Of a DNA stretch of 13,950 nucleotides, positions 6,011-12,832 are shown piece by piece. How positions within the stretch are numbered: the stretch's first letter is position 1; the number at the start of each line of letters is the position of its first letter. The stretch is from Candidatus Woesearchaeota archaeon (GTDB lineage Archaea > Nanobdellota > Nanobdellia > Woesearchaeales > B29-G15), in contig QMQS01000014.1 of assembly GCA_003650585.1 (NCBI GenBank), positions 1 through 13,950 of the forward strand. The letters run 5' to 3'. Below the pieces are notes generated by a model. The model was not told the DNA's origin and ran no database searches. It saw only the letters and a program-made list of their open reading frames with translations. The translations under genes and the position numbers were made by a program.

Positions 6011-6017
6011 GTTGAAG

Positions 6018-6374
6018 ATGGAGGTCGTAGAACTCCCGGATGATTTGAATGAGAAATTGTTTGAGATGCTTGAGGTTGCTAAGGGCACAGGTAAGGTGAG
6101 AAAGGGCACGAATGAGGTCACCAAAGCACTCGAGCGTGGCGAAGCTAAGCTTGTGGTCATTGCAGCAGATGTTCAGCCGCCAGAGGTGATAATGCATCTA
6201 CCTTTGCTTGCAAAAGAGAAGAAAGTACCGATTGTTAAGGTTAAAAGCGAGGAGGAGTTGGGTGTGGCAACAGGTATAACAGTTCCAACAGCGAGTGCAG
6301 CAGTTGTGGAGCCAGGTGATGCAAAGCAAGCCCTAGCTGAATTAGTAAAAAAGATAGAAGAGATGTCTAAGTAG
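6018..6374 (+). CDS. rpl7ae: Ribosomal protein L7Ae
   Basis: L7Ae binds kink-turns in 23S rRNA and in C/D and H/ACA guide RNAs, and is also part of archaeal RNase P. The 118-residue protein carries the full signature: TGKVRKGTNEVTKALERGEAKLVVIAADVQPPEVIMHLPLL (about 26-66), which includes the RNA-binding GTNE and the AADVQPPE loop, then VPIVKVKSEEELGVATGI. The length is standard. The ATG at 6018 is chosen for its SD spacing. It is the first gene of a five-gene operon, with the next ORF 5 bases downstream. The leader contains a possible kink-turn, which suggests autogenous control of the whole operon. It ends with TAG. Confidence 0.96.
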   Translation: MEVVELPDDLNEKLFEMLEVAKGTGKVRKGTNEVTKALERGEAKLVVIAADVQPPEVIMHLPLLAKEKKVPIVKVKSEEELGVATGITVPTASAAVVEPGDAKQALAELVKKIEEMSK

Positions 6375-6379
6375 GGAAA

Positions 6380-6655
6380 ATGGCATCTGAAACACAGCAA
6401 CAAGACAAACCAAAACACAAGGGGTCTAAAGATGAAGCCCCACACATGGAGAGTTTTCCTTCAAGGGTAGAGGAGATAGTGGGCAGAACAGGCTCTAGAG
6501 GGGAAGCAATACAGGTTAGAGTGAAGGTGCTTGCTGGCAGGGACAGGGGTAAGATTATAAGGAGAAATGTTAAGGGTCCAGTGAGAGTGGGCGATATACT
6601 CATGCTGCGCGAGACAGAAATAGAGGCTAAGAACCTCAAATCCAGAGGAAGGTAA
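6380..6655 (+). CDS. rps28e: Small-subunit ribosomal protein S28e
   Basis: S28e is an OB-fold protein of the small subunit near the mRNA exit/decoding region, found in archaea and eukaryotes. The core from about residue 27 is clearly conserved: RVEEIVGRTGSRGEAIQVRV, VLAGRDRGKIIRRNVKGPVRVGDILMLRETEIEAKNL. The first ~25 residues (Gln/Lys/His-rich, including KPKHKGSKDE) are an extra N-terminal tail. The family is normally about 70 residues and this one is 91. No internal ATG except Met23 would give the usual length. Met23 (codon at about 6446) has no clear SD, so the longer form is kept. It sits 5 bases after L7Ae and 2 bases before L24e. Confidence 0.93.
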   Translation: MASETQQQDKPKHKGSKDEAPHMESFPSRVEEIVGRTGSRGEAIQVRVKVLAGRDRGKIIRRNVKGPVRVGDILMLRETEIEAKNLKSRGR

Positions 6656-6657
6656 AA

Positions 6658-6828
6658 ATGAGATGCAGTTTTTGCAACAAGAGGATACCTGAAGGCACAG
6701 GTACAATGTATGTGAAGGCCTCTGGTAAAATCTTTTATTTTTGCAGTTCAAAATGTGAAAAGAACATGCTCAAACTCAAGAGAAAACCCACTAAGGTGGA
6801 GTGGGCTCAAAAGGGTGTTAAAAAATGA
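6658..6828 (+). CDS. rpl24e: Large-subunit ribosomal protein L24e
   Basis: This is a 56-residue zinc-ribbon protein of the large subunit. It begins MRCSFCNKRIPEGTG, with Cys3 and Cys6 paired with Cys29 and Cys33 (FCSSKC) to form the C-x2-C / C-x3-C zinc site. The C-terminal KRKPTKVEWAQKGVKK is typical. The length fits the short archaeal form. It is preceded by GAGGAAGG as SD and lies 2 bases after S28e. Its TGA overlaps the NDK ATG by 4 bases (ATGA), indicating coupled translation. The S28e-L24e-NDK order is a conserved archaeal arrangement, which supports the call despite the small size. Confidence 0.95.
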   Translation: MRCSFCNKRIPEGTGTMYVKASGKIFYFCSSKCEKNMLKLKRKPTKVEWAQKGVKK

Positions 6829-7382
6829 TAGAGCGGACACTTGTGCTACTTAAACCAGATGCAGTGCAAAGGGCTTTGGTTGGCGAGATAATACACAGGT
6901 TTGAGAGGGCAGGGCTAAAGATTGTGGGGCTGAAGATGATTTGGGTTACAGAGGAGTTTGCCCGCAAGCACTATCCAGAAGACCTTATCCCTATTATTGG
7001 CAGGAAAACACTTGAGGATTGGAAGGAACTCGGGATTTCAGCAGAAGAGTCTCCAGAAGAACTGGGTAAACGAGCCCATGAGGATTTGATAAGGTTCACA
7101 ACCGAGGCACCTGTGATTGCAATGGTGCTTGAGGGAGTTCATGCTGTTAAAATAGTCAGAAAGATGGTTGGGCATACATCACCTCATAAAGCAGAACCAG
7201 GCACTATTAGGGGTGATTACTCCACAATCAGCATGGGCTACGCCACAAAGCGCGGGTTTGGTGGTAGAAACCTAATCCACGCCTCTGGCACTCCTGAGGA
7301 GGCAGAGCATGAAATCGAGCTGTGGTTTAGCCCGAATGAGATTTACGATTACCCAACAGTGCATGAGAAGCATGTGAAGTGA
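6825..7382 (+). CDS. ndk: Nucleoside diphosphate kinase
   Basis: NDK equilibrates NTP and NDP pools, including GTP for the elongation factors encoded next to it. The N-terminus RTLVLLKPDAVQR holds the nucleotide-binding Lys. VIAMVLEGVHAV, VRKMVGHTSPHKAEPGTIRGDYS and NLIHASGTPEEAEHEI follow, with the phosphorylated His at residue 152. The 185 residues exceed the usual ~150 because of an insertion of about 30 residues around 56-90 (GRKTLEDWKELGISAEESPEEL) between the Kpn-loop region and the EAPVIAM strand, plus a short C-terminal tail. Similar inserts are known in some archaeal and candidate-phylum NDKs. It overlaps L24e by 4 bases and has GGGTG 7 bases before its ATG. Confidence 0.95.
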   Translation: MIERTLVLLKPDAVQRALVGEIIHRFERAGLKIVGLKMIWVTEEFARKHYPEDLIPIIGRKTLEDWKELGISAEESPEELGKRAHEDLIRFTTEAPVIAMVLEGVHAVKIVRKMVGHTSPHKAEPGTIRGDYSTISMGYATKRGFGGRNLIHASGTPEEAEHEIELWFSPNEIYDYPTVHEKHVK

Positions 7383-7394
7383 GGGTGGTTTATT

Positions 7395-9566
7395 ATGGGT
7401 GAGACAAGAATAGAGAAAATCAAGCGTTTGATGAAGCAACCTGAGAGAATTAGGAATATAGGTGTAGTGGCTCATATAGACCATGGTAAGACAACGTTCT
7501 CAGACAATCTGCTTGCAGGAGCTGGGATGATATCTGAGCAACTTGCTGGTCAGCAGCTAGCTTTAGATTTTCATGAGGATGAGCAAGCTCGGGGTATAAC
7601 CATAGATGCTGCTAATGTCTCGATGGTACACAACCTCGATGGTGAGGATTACTTGATAAACCTCATTGATACCCCTGGGCACGTTGATTTTAGCGGGGAT
7701 GTCACAAGAGCAATGAGGGCTGTAGATGGTGCTATAGTTGTGGTGTGTGCTGTTGAGGGAGTGATGCCCCAAACAGAGACAGTGCTCAGGCAGAGTTTAA
7801 AGGAGAGGGTTAAGCCAGTGCTGTTTATAAACAAGGTTGACAGGTTAATCAAGGAGCTTAAGTTAACCCCAGAGGCAATGCAGGAGAGGTTTGTGAAGAT
7901 AATCAACCATGTGAACAAACTCATTAAGGATATTGCAGAGCCAGAGTTTGTTGACGACTGGATTGTTAAGGTTAATAATGGTTCAGTTGCTTTCGGGTCT
8001 GCTTTCCACAACTGGGCTTTGAGTTTGCCCTATATGCAGAAGCACGGACTCTCTTTTAAGCATGTTATTGAGGCATATCAGAACGACACCTACAAAGAGC
8101 TGGCCAAAAAGGCACCCCTACATCGGATTGTGTTGGATATGGTCATTAGGCATCACCCTGATCCTGTTAAAGCCCAGAAATACAGGATTCCGCGGATTTG
8201 GCATGGGGATTTGGACTCATCAATAGGGAAGGCGCTGATTAACTGTGACCCAAATGGTGAGATTGCGTTTGTGTGTACAAAGATAGTTGTGGATAAGCAT
8301 GCTGGTGAGGTTGCAGCAGGGCGTCTCTTCTCTGGTACTGTACACCAAGGGGATGAGGTCCACCAAATACTGGGCAAGAGGCAGGTGCGTGTGCAACAGG
8401 TTTCTATTTATAATGGTCCCAAGCGTGAGCCAGTGGATTCAGTGCCAGCAGGTAATATTATTGGTTTGGTGGGTCTCAAGGATGTGTTCTCTGGTGAGAC
8501 AGTGAGCTCAAATCCAGATATGGAGCCATTTGAAGAGATAAAGCATATATTTGAACCAGTTATTACAAAAGCGATAGAAGCCAAGAAACCCTCTGACCTG
8601 CCAAAGCTCGTAGAGGTGCTCAAGCAGGTTAACAAGGAGGACCCCACGCTCACAGTAGAGATTAATGAGGAGACAGGAGAGCATTTGATTAGCGGTATGG
8701 GTGAACTCCACTTGGAGGTTATTGAGAATAGGATTAGGACGAACAAGGGCATAGATGTGAAGACCTCTTCACCGATCGTTGTGTACAGAGAGACAGTTAC
8801 CAAGGAGTCACCAGTGCAAGAGGGCAAGTCCCCAAACAAGCACAACAAGTTCTACATAAAGGTTGTACCCCTTGAGGAGAGTGTTTACCAGGCAATAAGG
8901 AAGGGTAAGATATCTGAGAGGCGTGTGAAGAAAAAGGACCTTGAGCTCATAAACCAATTGAAGGAGGCAGGGCTTGACCCAGAGGAGGCAAAGCGTGTGA
9001 AGGAAATCTTTGGTGGGAATCTGTTTATAGATATGACAAGGGGTATTGTGCACATTGGTGAGGTTATAGACATGACCCTCGACGCGTTTGAGGATGTGAT
9101 GAAGAATGGTCCAATGGTAAAGGAACCGTGTACAAAGTGTAAGGTTATATTAACAGATGTGAAGTTGCACGAGGATGCCATCCATAGAGGTCCCTCTCAA
9201 GTTATTCCTGCAGTGAGAGATGGCATTAAAGCGGCAATCATGACAGGTGGACCAGTGTTGCTCGAGCCACTACAGTTGCTCCAGTTCGATGCACCGGCAG
9301 AATATATGGGTGAGCTCTCTAAGCTCGTTCAGAACAGGAGGGGGCAGTTGCTGGATATGGAGCAGAAGGGTGAAATGGTATCAGTGAAAGCCAAGATGCC
9401 CGTGGCTGAGATGTTTGGTTTGAGTTCAGACCTGAGGTCAGCCACAAATGGTCGCGGTACCCAGTACCTTATTGACCAGATGTTTGAAAGGGTGCCGGGC
9501 AATCTACAAGAGGAGGTAGTGAAGCAATTGAGGGAAAGGAAAGGTTTAAATAATCCCTCTGAATAG
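7395..9566 (+). CDS. fusA: Elongation factor EF-2
   Basis: EF-2 is the GTPase that drives ribosomal translocation. Domain I has AHIDHGKTT (26-34), a RGITIDAANVSM switch region, DTPGH and NKVD. Domain II follows (about 290-370), then domain III with GMGELHLEVIENRI, and domains IV-V. Domain IV contains DVKLHEDAIHRGPSQ, with His597 at the position modified to diphthamide in archaea and eukaryotes. The end, RGTQYLIDQMFERVPGNLQEEVVKQLRERKGL, is family-typical, as is the length of 723. It lies 12 bases after NDK with GGGTGG as SD. In several euryarchaea aIF5B follows NDK in this cluster, and EF-2 usually travels with S12-S7. Its position here is unusual. Confidence 0.97.
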   Translation: MGETRIEKIKRLMKQPERIRNIGVVAHIDHGKTTFSDNLLAGAGMISEQLAGQQLALDFHEDEQARGITIDAANVSMVHNLDGEDYLINLIDTPGHVDFSGDVTRAMRAVDGAIVVVCAVEGVMPQTETVLRQSLKERVKPVLFINKVDRLIKELKLTPEAMQERFVKIINHVNKLIKDIAEPEFVDDWIVKVNNGSVAFGSAFHNWALSLPYMQKHGLSFKHVIEAYQNDTYKELAKKAPLHRIVLDMVIRHHPDPVKAQKYRIPRIWHGDLDSSIGKALINCDPNGEIAFVCTKIVVDKHAGEVAAGRLFSGTVHQGDEVHQILGKRQVRVQQVSIYNGPKREPVDSVPAGNIIGLVGLKDVFSGETVSSNPDMEPFEEIKHIFEPVITKAIEAKKPSDLPKLVEVLKQVNKEDPTLTVEINEETGEHLISGMGELHLEVIENRIRTNKGIDVKTSSPIVVYRETVTKESPVQEGKSPNKHNKFYIKVVPLEESVYQAIRKGKISERRVKKKDLELINQLKEAGLDPEEAKRVKEIFGGNLFIDMTRGIVHIGEVIDMTLDAFEDVMKNGPMVKEPCTKCKVILTDVKLHEDAIHRGPSQVIPAVRDGIKAAIMTGGPVLLEPLQLLQFDAPAEYMGELSKLVQNRRGQLLDMEQKGEMVSVKAKMPVAEMFGLSSDLRSATNGRGTQYLIDQMFERVPGNLQEEVVKQLRERKGLNNPSE

Positions 9567-9583
9567 CATTTAAAAACAATAAG

Positions 9584-9594
9584 ATTTAAATATA
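9584..9594 (+). promoter_or_regulatory. TATA box of EF-1A
   Basis: ATTTAAATATA lies 45-55 bases before the EF-1A ATG, giving a predicted leader of about 25 bases that includes a strong SD. A weaker CATTTAAAAAC just after the EF-2 stop (9568-9578) is a possible second element. Confidence 0.6.
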
Positions 9595-9620
9595 ATTGCA
9601 AAAACCCATATAAGGAATAA

Positions 9621-9630
9621 TTAGGAGGGG
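9621..9630 (+). promoter_or_regulatory. Strong SD of EF-1A
   Basis: TTAGGAGGGG with an 8-base A/T-rich spacer to the ATG at 9639. It is among the best SD sequences in the window, as expected for a very highly expressed gene. Confidence 0.75.
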
Positions 9631-9638
9631 TAATAAAA

Positions 9639-10931
9639 ATGGCTGACAAAAAACCACACTTAAACTTGGTGTTTATCGGACACGTTGATCACGGTAAATC
9701 TACAACAGTAGGAAGGCTGCTTTATGACACCAAAAACATAGACGAGCAAGTGCTGAAGAAACTCAAGGAGAAGGCAAAGGAACTCGGCAAGGACGGTTTT
9801 GAGTTTGCCTTTGTCATGGACAACCTGAAAGAGGAGCGAGAGAGGGGCTTGACAATAGACCTCGCTCACAAGAGATTCGAGACAGAGAAGTATTACTTTA
9901 CAATAATTGATGCTCCAGGACACAGGGATTTCATTAAGAACATGATTACAGGTGCAGCACAGGCAGATGCTGGTGTGCTTGTTGTGGCTGCGAACGACGG
10001 TGTGATGGCACAGACCAAGGAGCACGTGTTCCTTGCTAGAACACTTGGCGTAAACCAGTTGATAGTTGCCATCAACAAGATGGACATGAAGAACTACGAC
10101 AAGGCAGCGTTCGAGCAGGTGAAGAACCAGGTTGAGGAGCTTTTGAAGAAGGTTGGCTACAAACTGGAGAATGTGCAGTTTATCCCAATCTCAGGGTTGT
10201 ACGGTGACAACATAGTTGAGAAGGGTAAGCTTGACTGGTTCGATGGTCCAACACTCATCCAAGCAATTGACAATCTCAAGGAGCCAGAGAAGCCAGTTGA
10301 TTTGCCACTACGCTTGCCTATCCAGGATGTGTACAACATAACTGGTATAGGTGTGGTGCCTGTTGGTAGAGTGGAGACAGGCAGGCTCAAGGTTGGTGAT
10401 AAGATTATAGCAGTGCCAGCAAGAGAAGGTAAAGGCGTGGTGGGTGAAGTTAAGAGTATAGAGATGCACCACGAGCAGATGAAGGAGGCAATCCCTGGTG
10501 ATAACATTGGGTTTAACGTGCGTGGCTTTGGCAAGAACGACATTGCAAGGGGTGATGTGGTTGGTCATGTTGACAACCCACCCACTATCGCGACCGAGTT
10601 CACAGCACAGATTGTTGTGTTGAACCATCCGACTGTTATTACAGTGGGCTACACACCAGTGTTCCACGTACACACGGCTCAAGTGGCATGCCAGATAACA
10701 GCAATCGAGAAAAAGCTCAATCCTGCTACTGGTGAGACAATTGCAGAGAACCCAGACTTCATCAAGAACGGTGATGCAGCAATAGTCAAGGTTAAGCCGG
10801 TTAGGCCTTTAGTGATTGAGAGGCAGAAGGACATACCACACATGGCAAGGTTTGCTGTGCGTGACTCTGGGCAGACAGTTGCAGCAGGGATGTGCATAGA
10901 CCTTGTGGCAAAGGACATATCCAAAAAATAA
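9639..10931 (+). CDS. tuf: Elongation factor EF-1 alpha
   Basis: EF-1A (EF-Tu homologue) delivers aminoacyl-tRNA to the ribosomal A site as a GTP complex. The G domain shows GHVDHGKS (14-21), the switch I region LKEERERGLTIDLA, DAPGHRDFIKNMITGAAQADA (from about 91) and NKMD (about 146-149). Domain II contains VYNITGIGVVPVGRVETG and domain III contains GYTPVFHVHTAQVACQI and RFAVRDSGQTVAAGMC. The 430 residues match archaeal orthologues. The gene has its own TATA box and strong SD, and a T-run follows the stop, so it appears to be a single-gene unit. S10 follows with a separate promoter rather than in one operon. Confidence 0.97.
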   Translation: MADKKPHLNLVFIGHVDHGKSTTVGRLLYDTKNIDEQVLKKLKEKAKELGKDGFEFAFVMDNLKEERERGLTIDLAHKRFETEKYYFTIIDAPGHRDFIKNMITGAAQADAGVLVVAANDGVMAQTKEHVFLARTLGVNQLIVAINKMDMKNYDKAAFEQVKNQVEELLKKVGYKLENVQFIPISGLYGDNIVEKGKLDWFDGPTLIQAIDNLKEPEKPVDLPLRLPIQDVYNITGIGVVPVGRVETGRLKVGDKIIAVPAREGKGVVGEVKSIEMHHEQMKEAIPGDNIGFNVRGFGKNDIARGDVVGHVDNPPTIATEFTAQIVVLNHPTVITVGYTPVFHVHTAQVACQITAIEKKLNPATGETIAENPDFIKNGDAAIVKVKPVRPLVIERQKDIPHMARFAVRDSGQTVAAGMCIDLVAKDISKK

Positions 10932-10942
10932 TTTTTTTATTT
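10932..10942 (+). terminator. T-rich terminator of EF-1A
   Basis: A TTTTTTT run followed by ATTTT begins immediately after the TAA of EF-1A. Archaeal RNA polymerase commonly terminates at such U-tracts without a preceding hairpin. Confidence 0.6.
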
Positions 10943-10970
10943 TGCATGGTTAAACTGAGTTTGCCATGCA
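10943..10970. repeat. Inverted repeat upstream of the S10 TATA box
   Basis: TGCATGG (10943-10949) and CCATGCA (10964-10970) are perfect 7-base inverted arms. Inner arms AAAC (10952-10955) and GTTT (10959-10962) lie inside them. It sits between the EF-1A T-run and the S10 TATA box, abutting the latter, where a BRE or operator would be. It could be a regulator site or an RNA 3'-end hairpin. Confidence 0.55.
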
Positions 10971-10976
10971 TTTAAA
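10971..10976 (+). promoter_or_regulatory. TATA box of S10
   Basis: TTTAAA lies 24-29 bases before the ATG at 11000, predicting a leaderless S10 mRNA. Confidence 0.55.
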
Positions 10977-10999
10977 CCCCTTTATTGTTTACAGAAAAA

Positions 11000-11311
11000 A
11001 TGCCAAAAGCAAGAATTAAGTTGAGCAGTATTGACATTGATAAGATTAATCAAGTTTGTAATGAGATTCGAGCTATTGTGGAGAAGACTGGGGTTGAGAT
11101 GCGTGGTCCTATTCCTCTTCCTACAAAGAAGTTGCGTATTACCACTAGAAAGAGCCCTGACGGTGAGGGCACTGCAACTTGGGACAAGTTTGAGATGCGT
11201 GTTCACAAGCGTCTTATAGATTTGGGTATGGACGAGAGGGCATTGCGCCTCGTGATGAGGATACCCATCCCAGATGGACTCAACATAGAGATTGAGATGA
11301 TTGAGGATTAG
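11000..11311 (+). CDS. rps10: Small-subunit ribosomal protein S10
   Basis: S10 (uS10) is a small-subunit head protein. The 103-residue sequence MPKARIKLSSIDIDKINQVCNEI, GVEMRGPIPLPTKKLRITTRKSPDGEGTATWDKFEMRVHKRLIDL is unmistakable, including the PLPTK loop and the W-D-x-F-E-M-R-V-H-K segment of archaeal orthologues. The ATG at 11000 is preferred over an in-frame TTG at 10985 because it gives the normal N-terminus and the TATA spacing of a leaderless mRNA. In many archaea it follows EF-1A directly in one operon; here a terminator, an inverted repeat and a TATA box intervene. It ends with TAG. Confidence 0.96.
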   Translation: MPKARIKLSSIDIDKINQVCNEIRAIVEKTGVEMRGPIPLPTKKLRITTRKSPDGEGTATWDKFEMRVHKRLIDLGMDERALRLVMRIPIPDGLNIEIEMIED

Positions 11312-11318
11312 TTTGTTG

Positions 11319-11332
11319 TTATTCTAGAATAA
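11319..11332. repeat. Perfect 14-bp palindrome between S10 and the next gene
   Basis: TTATTCTAGAATAA is perfectly self-complementary and ends about 11 bases before the TATA box at 11344. That position suits an operator, though A/T-rich palindromes of this size can occur by chance. Confidence 0.35.
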
Positions 11333-11343
11333 TAATGTCAAAA

Positions 11344-11353
11344 TTTTATAAAT
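11344..11353 (+). promoter_or_regulatory. TATA box of the 245-aa unknown gene
   Basis: TTTTATAAAT is centred about 27 bases before the ATG at 11376. This fits a leaderless transcript and fixes the start. Confidence 0.6.
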
Positions 11354-11375
11354 ACCCTATCTTTTGTAAAAGCAA

Positions 11376-12113
11376 ATGAGACATAGATGCAATTTTAGTG
11401 GTTTGGCCCATTATGTTGGTATTGTTGGTAGGGCATATAGGTTGTGTGAGGACTTATCCTCCATCCTGGATTCACAAATTTCGGCTCAACCAGATTCATT
11501 AGAGGTAATATTAAAGCAGAACCCTGAGCGTATAGCTGCCCATTGTTATGCAAGAGAGATTGTAATGGACAACCCTCAAATACATTTGAGAGTTGATGGA
11601 AAAGTAAAGGCAAGTGCTTCAATTAAAAAGAGGGAGTATCCTTTGGAGTTCTCACTGGAGGTGCCCAAACAGGATGCTCGGGATTTCCTCAGCAGATTAT
11701 TGGATACCTTAGACGCATATAGGGTGACAGAAAAAGTTGTGACATCTTCTGATGTATTAAAGCACAAGTTAATGAGTGGTGATTTAAGGAGCAAAGTGGA
11801 GTATGCTCGCACCGAATCTCCTGGTACAGGAACAAGAGCTTTGCATGTGTTTTATGTTAATGAAAGATTGGCATTTGTGGATTTTGCTAATGAGCATATG
11901 CCTATTGAACTTAATTTTGATTTTTCGTGGTTTGGTAAGGTGGTTGGTAGAGTGGCTTACTGCTCACATGATTCTTCACCTTCTGATACAGCTTGTGTAG
12001 CCATCAAACTAAAGAGAGATATGCCTCAATCTGACTGGTTGGCAGTTGCTGAATTGATTGATAATACACTTTCAGCAGCAAAAACTGTGGACAGAGTAGT
12101 TAACCAGAGTTAG
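11376..12113 (+). CDS. Uncharacterised protein, 245 aa
   Basis: I do not recognise a family. The protein appears soluble, with no signal peptide or membrane segment. The N-terminal ~70 residues look helical (a VGRAYRLCEDLSSILDSQ segment, then RIAAHCYAREIVMDN). The middle (about 72-115) alternates strands and charged turns (IHLRVDGKVKASASIKKREYPLEFSLEVP). The rest is mixed, with two Cys-His spots (AHCYA near residue 56, YCSHDSSPSD near 200). The order of a helical front and a beta-rich body is only a reading by eye. It has a clear TATA box, starts leaderless, and is followed by a T-rich run, so it is probably monocistronic. Composition resembles its neighbours. It could be a lineage-specific protein; function cannot be inferred. 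Confidence 0.7.
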   Translation: MRHRCNFSGLAHYVGIVGRAYRLCEDLSSILDSQISAQPDSLEVILKQNPERIAAHCYAREIVMDNPQIHLRVDGKVKASASIKKREYPLEFSLEVPKQDARDFLSRLLDTLDAYRVTEKVVTSSDVLKHKLMSGDLRSKVEYARTESPGTGTRALHVFYVNERLAFVDFANEHMPIELNFDFSWFGKVVGRVAYCSHDSSPSDTACVAIKLKRDMPQSDWLAVAELIDNTLSAAKTVDRVVNQS

Positions 12114-12116
12114 TAA

Positions 12117-12126
12117 GGTTTAATAA
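12117..12126 (+). promoter_or_regulatory. TATA box of the YgjP-like peptidase gene
   Basis: GGTTTAATAA lies about 31 bases (centre) before the ATG at 12153. No SD is present, so the mRNA is probably leaderless or nearly so. Confidence 0.45.
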
Positions 12127-12133
12127 CCAATCC

Positions 12134-12149
12134 CTTTTTCTTTTGTTTC
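12134..12149 (+). terminator. T-rich tract after the 245-aa unknown gene
   Basis: CTTTTTCTTTTGTTTC follows the upstream stop by about 20 bases and could terminate that transcript. It also overlaps the initiator region of the next gene. Confidence 0.35.
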
Positions 12150-12152
12150 TAA

Positions 12153-12803
12153 ATGAAGATTAAGTTAAACGACCTTAGCGTTGAGTGTAGGGTTGTCAAA
12201 AGCAATGCAAGAAGGTATGCCTCTGTGAGGTTTCTCAGCAAAAAAGAATGCGTGCTTAGGTTGCCAAGGCACACCAATGTGGAGAGGTTTCTCTTGGAAC
12301 ATAGCAAGTGGCTTGAGAGAGCCTACCAAAGGTTCTTGCATAAGAAGCCTATTTTCAACCAGGGTAAGGTGTTATACAATGGGGATTACTATAAGGTTGT
12401 GTTTGTTGAGGCAGAAGATACCAGGGTTGAGTTGATTGGCAAAGAGATGGTTGTGTATCATGATGACATTCTTGGGCTTAGGGATGTGGTGCTGGAGTGG
12501 TTCAAAGAGAGAAGTTTGAAGTATATTAATTCTAAAGCACACCTCTTCAAGAGGTTTGGAATAAGGCAGGTGGAGGTGAGGCACTGTGGGCGTAGATGGG
12601 GATACTGCACTCATCGTAGGAGGATTGTGTTCAACAGTTTGCTCACAGCACTCCCCGAGCACTTGCGTGAGTTCATTGTTTACCATGAGATTGCTCATGT
12701 CTTCGAACTAAATCACTCGCCAAGGTTTAAGGCAAAACTGGCAGAGATGTTGCCAAACTTTCACGAATTGGAGCGTGAGCTACGGGGCTATATCTTAACA
12801 TAA
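12153..12803 (+). CDS. YgjP-like (DUF45) zinc metallopeptidase
   Basis: This 216-residue protein matches the YgjP-like/DUF45 family (COG1451), gluzincin-type metallopeptidases related to WLM/SprT proteins. It shows RRWGYCTHRRRIVFNSLLTALPEHLREFIVYHEIAH, with the zinc motif HEIAH (His178, Glu179, His182), and a third likely ligand His188 in NHSPRF. The N-terminal ~110 residues are the usual family lead-in, with the KSNARRYASVRF and LEHSKWLERAYQRF segments. The canonical family sequence has RWGSCS; here it reads RWGYCT. The family's length is about 220-240, so it is complete. No signal peptide is present, so it should be cytosolic. Its biological substrate is unknown in general; YgjP homologues are sometimes linked to DNA-protein repair by relation to SprT, but this is not shown here. 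Confidence 0.88.
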   Translation: MKIKLNDLSVECRVVKSNARRYASVRFLSKKECVLRLPRHTNVERFLLEHSKWLERAYQRFLHKKPIFNQGKVLYNGDYYKVVFVEAEDTRVELIGKEMVVYHDDILGLRDVVLEWFKERSLKYINSKAHLFKRFGIRQVEVRHCGRRWGYCTHRRRIVFNSLLTALPEHLREFIVYHEIAHVFELNHSPRFKAKLAEMLPNFHELERELRGYILT

Positions 12804-12813
12804 TTTTATGTAT
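12801..12813 (+). promoter_or_regulatory. TATA-like element before the amber-interrupted frame
   Basis: TAATTTTATGTAT lies about 26 bases before the ATG at 12833. It begins at the stop codon of the metallopeptidase gene. Confidence 0.3.
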
Positions 12814-12832
12814 CTGTTGGTAAACAATTGGC

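Noticed and set aside
8408..8848. Long minus-strand open frames opposite EF-2 (also opposite EF-1A, FtsY and NDK).
   Set aside because: They lie wholly antisense to well-recognised genes, have atypical Ser/Leu-rich or low-complexity composition and no promoter or SD; they are shadows of codon bias.
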